Assembly (NCBI GenBank): GCA_016711225.1
Contig: JADJTK010000001.1
Span: 372,001-436,000 of the forward strand
DNA from: Opitutaceae bacterium
GTDB taxonomy: Bacteria > Verrucomicrobiota > Verrucomicrobiia > Opitutales > Opitutaceae
DNA: 64,000 bases
Reading direction: 5' to 3'
Notes under the pieces: model-generated
The model's database searches: none
What the model saw: only the letters and a program-made list of their open reading frames with translations
What the model was told of the DNA's origin: nothing
Shown here: one piece after another, positions 62,244 to 64,000 of the stretch
Position numbering within the stretch: position 1 is the stretch's first letter
Layout: each line of letters opens with the position of its first letter
Position numbers and translations under genes: made by a program

Positions 62244-63011
62244 TCAGGCGCCGCCGTCCAGCGAGAACTTGAGCGGCAGTTCCATCCGGGTGCTCACTCG
62301 GCGACCGTCCTTCATGCCGGCTTTGAACTTCCACTTCACGATCGCGTCGGCTGCTGCGCTGCCGAATTCGGGGTGAGTGGCGCTCACCACCTCGACGCCG
62401 GAGACGTTGCCGCGATCGTCGACCACGAACCGCAGCACCACCGTACCCGTGGCCCCGATGCGCTTGAGCTCAAAGGGATAACGCGGCGCCGCGTGAGTGG
62501 CCACCACCGGGCGGTTGTCGAGGTCGTCGATTGGGACCAAGACGCCCCCGGCCTCGACGCTACCCGGGATCGGACCGGTGGGAATACCCCCGAGATGCGC
62601 CGCCATGCTCGGCATCCTGCCGACATCGCGGATGGGAACCTCCAGATGGATTCCGTCCCGGGCCGGGTTGGGGCTGAGTTCCGGCAGGCGCGCGTACTCC
62701 GAGTTCCGCGCGGTGGCGGGCGTGGGCTCCGGCGCCTTCTTCGTCTCGGGCTCGGGCTTCGGCGCTTCCTCCGGCGGGCGCGAGAGCTCACGCCACACCA
62801 CTCTCGCCGCGACGGGTGGTTCCTTGGCTGGAGTCACGACCGGCGCTGCGCTGAGGCCGAAAAGCACCGTGGCGTGCAGCACGGCCGAGCCGGCGATGCC
62901 GGCGCAGAAATGAGTCTTGTGCGGCATGCGGTAGCCGACCGACGTGACCGTCGGCAGCCGACGAAGCAGACTGGAGGGAATCCGAGAAAGCAGGGCAATT
63001 TTCGTGATCAT
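62244..63011 (-). CDS. tonB: TonB family energy-transducing protein, paralog 2
   Basis: A 255-residue TonB protein, tandem copy of the gene at 61378. The N-terminus MITKIALLSRIPSSLLRRLP, the membrane helix GIAGSAVLHATVLFGL and the TonB domain (APRYPFELKRIGATGTVVLRF, ending RMELPLKF) are close matches, whereas the linker is different (Pro/Glu-rich EEAPKPEPETKKAPEPTP, then a Gly/Pro-rich part). The duplication also includes the upstream leader. The pair probably energises different receptors. Confidence 0.88.
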   Translation of the reverse strand: MITKIALLSRIPSSLLRRLPTVTSVGYRMPHKTHFCAGIAGSAVLHATVLFGLSAAPVVTPAKEPPVAARVVWRELSRPPEEAPKPEPETKKAPEPTPATARNSEYARLPELSPNPARDGIHLEVPIRDVGRMPSMAAHLGGIPTGPIPGSVEAGGVLVPIDDLDNRPVVATHAAPRYPFELKRIGATGTVVLRFVVDDRGNVSGVEVVSATHPEFGSAAADAIVKWKFKAGMKDGRRVSTRMELPLKFSLDGGA

Positions 63012-63221
63012 GATAGTTGGTGTAGTTACCCCAGGGAAACGCATACGGTGGCGATTTCTTAGGAAGAGCCTTTCGCCGGCCGCGGCTTCCCCGGACGCGG
63101 CGGCGCGGCGAAGTTGGGCTCAGTGTTCGAGCATGCCCGACCCAAAGGTGTCCTCCCAAACCGGTTGCCTTCGGCCCCTCGGGGCGACGAAACTCAAGCC
63201 GCCAATCCATCCCCCATCCCC

Positions 63222-63929
63222 ATGCCCGCTGTACCCAAGACCGCCTATCTCACCGTCGACGACGGCCCGTCCCCGCTCATGGCGGAGCGGGTCGCGTTTC
63301 TCGCCCGGCACGGCATCCCCGCCCTCTGGTTCTGCCGGGGCGACTATCTCGAGACCACGCCCGAACCGGCGCTGGCCGCGTTGCGGCTCGGCTCGATCCT
63401 TGGCAACCACACCTACGATCACTCCTACTGCTCCAAGCTTACGGTGGAGCAGTTCAGCGCGCAGATCGACCGCACCGAGCGCATCCTCGAGGCCCTCCAT
63501 GCTCGGGTCGGGGTGCCGCGCACCGCCCGCTACTTTCGCTTCCCCTATGAGGATCGCATTGGGACGCCCGAGCATTTCGCCGCCCTGCAGGCGATCCTGC
63601 TGGCCCGCGGTTTTGTCCGGCCCGCCTTTGCCGACGTTCCGTACCTGTATTTCAACACCGAGGAACGCCGACGCGACCTGAGCGTGTTCTGGACCTACGA
63701 CACCCGCGACTGGTCGCTGCCCGCCGCCGACGACCCACGCGCCCCGGCGGTGCTGGCCGAGGTTCTTGCCCGCATGGACCTCGACATTCCCGAGGACCGC
63801 CTTGGGCTGAACTACCCGGGAGCCGCCGAAGTGATCGTGATGCACGACCATGGCCACACCGGTGCCCAATGGCAGGCGGTGGTCGAGGGCCTGCTCGCCA
63901 AAGGCCTGCGCTTCGCGCTTCCCGGCTGA
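63222..63929 (+). CDS. Polysaccharide deacetylase (NodB homology domain)
   Basis: A 235-residue NodB-fold deacetylase. TVDDGPS at about 10-16 holds the catalytic Asp pair; GNHTYDHS near 66 gives the metal HxxxH; RFPYED near 107 and VIVMHDHGHTG near 205 supply later motifs. It would remove N- or O-acetyl groups from a polysaccharide such as peptidoglycan or chitin-like glycan. I use ATG 63222; there is no signal peptide, so the enzyme may be cytosolic or the signal lies upstream in the frame that starts at 63114. Confidence 0.9.
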   Translation: MPAVPKTAYLTVDDGPSPLMAERVAFLARHGIPALWFCRGDYLETTPEPALAALRLGSILGNHTYDHSYCSKLTVEQFSAQIDRTERILEALHARVGVPRTARYFRFPYEDRIGTPEHFAALQAILLARGFVRPAFADVPYLYFNTEERRRDLSVFWTYDTRDWSLPAADDPRAPAVLAEVLARMDLDIPEDRLGLNYPGAAEVIVMHDHGHTGAQWQAVVEGLLAKGLRFALPG

Positions 63930-64000
63930 GCCGGATCCGCCCCCAGGCTCCCCCTCCCGCGTATCCGAGGCCTTCGTGCCCGGGCGACCCTCCTGGTCGC

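Overview
The window is a high-GC, densely coded stretch of a Gram-negative chromosome. Outer-membrane receptors, TonB proteins, lipoproteins and a periplasm-directed sigma module show the cell type. The gene content points to Verrucomicrobia, most likely Opitutaceae: a homospermidine synthase next to an ornithine decarboxylase, a TorF-like porin, a very large TonB receptor with a plug domain, and big secreted proteins with Ig-like domains. The family assignment is inference. No rRNA, tRNA or CRISPR array was recognised.

Layout. 1-13 kb holds housekeeping and core metabolism: aat, a CnrYXH-like ECF sigma module, a NamZ-type muramidase, glycerate kinase, a CCA-adding enzyme, a DUF423 protein, a porin, rplM-rpsI, and the polyamine pair homospermidine synthase plus ornithine decarboxylase. 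13-35.9 kb is the most interesting part. It starts with argJ and a CarH/LitR-type MerR regulator with a B12-binding domain, divergent from a fasciclin-domain gene. An SRPBCC protein, UV endonuclease UvsE, a lipocalin, a phospholipase D/cardiolipin synthase and a 1372-residue membrane protein follow. A long forward cluster then runs SDR-DUF2867, FAD oxidoreductase, DUF1365, cyclopropane-fatty-acid synthase, DUF1475, DUF2062, DUF1295 and a second CFA-like methyltransferase. This set resembles light- and singlet-oxygen-induced membrane-remodelling regulons of other bacteria.

Two promoter regions 11.8 kb apart (15330-15480 and 27090-27242) carry the same array of TAGACA-type direct repeats with 11-bp periodicity and identical internal spacing. 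This is the pattern expected for a CarH operator. Beside the second region lies a decayed copy of the carH helix-turn-helix on the minus strand, with a lost start codon and one frameshift. The simplest reading is that an ancestral carH + operator unit was duplicated, the second regulator died, and the surviving CarH probably controls both loci.

36-44 kb holds a hybrid sensor kinase with a MEDS sensor protein, an outer-membrane barrel, TspO, a YkvA protein, and terC divergent from a NhaR-like LysR regulator. 44-51 kb has a TonB receptor broken by a frameshift, a membrane TPR protein and a LacI regulator; a LacI-like palindrome sits before the receptor. 51-53.5 kb is argB-argD. 53.6-60 kb encodes two large secreted proteins that share an Ig domain and a duplicated C-terminal module of about 250 residues. 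The end has a methyltransferase, two tandem TonB paralogs and a polysaccharide deacetylase.

Several dispersed palindromes (REP-like and others) sit between genes, and some run into coding ends.
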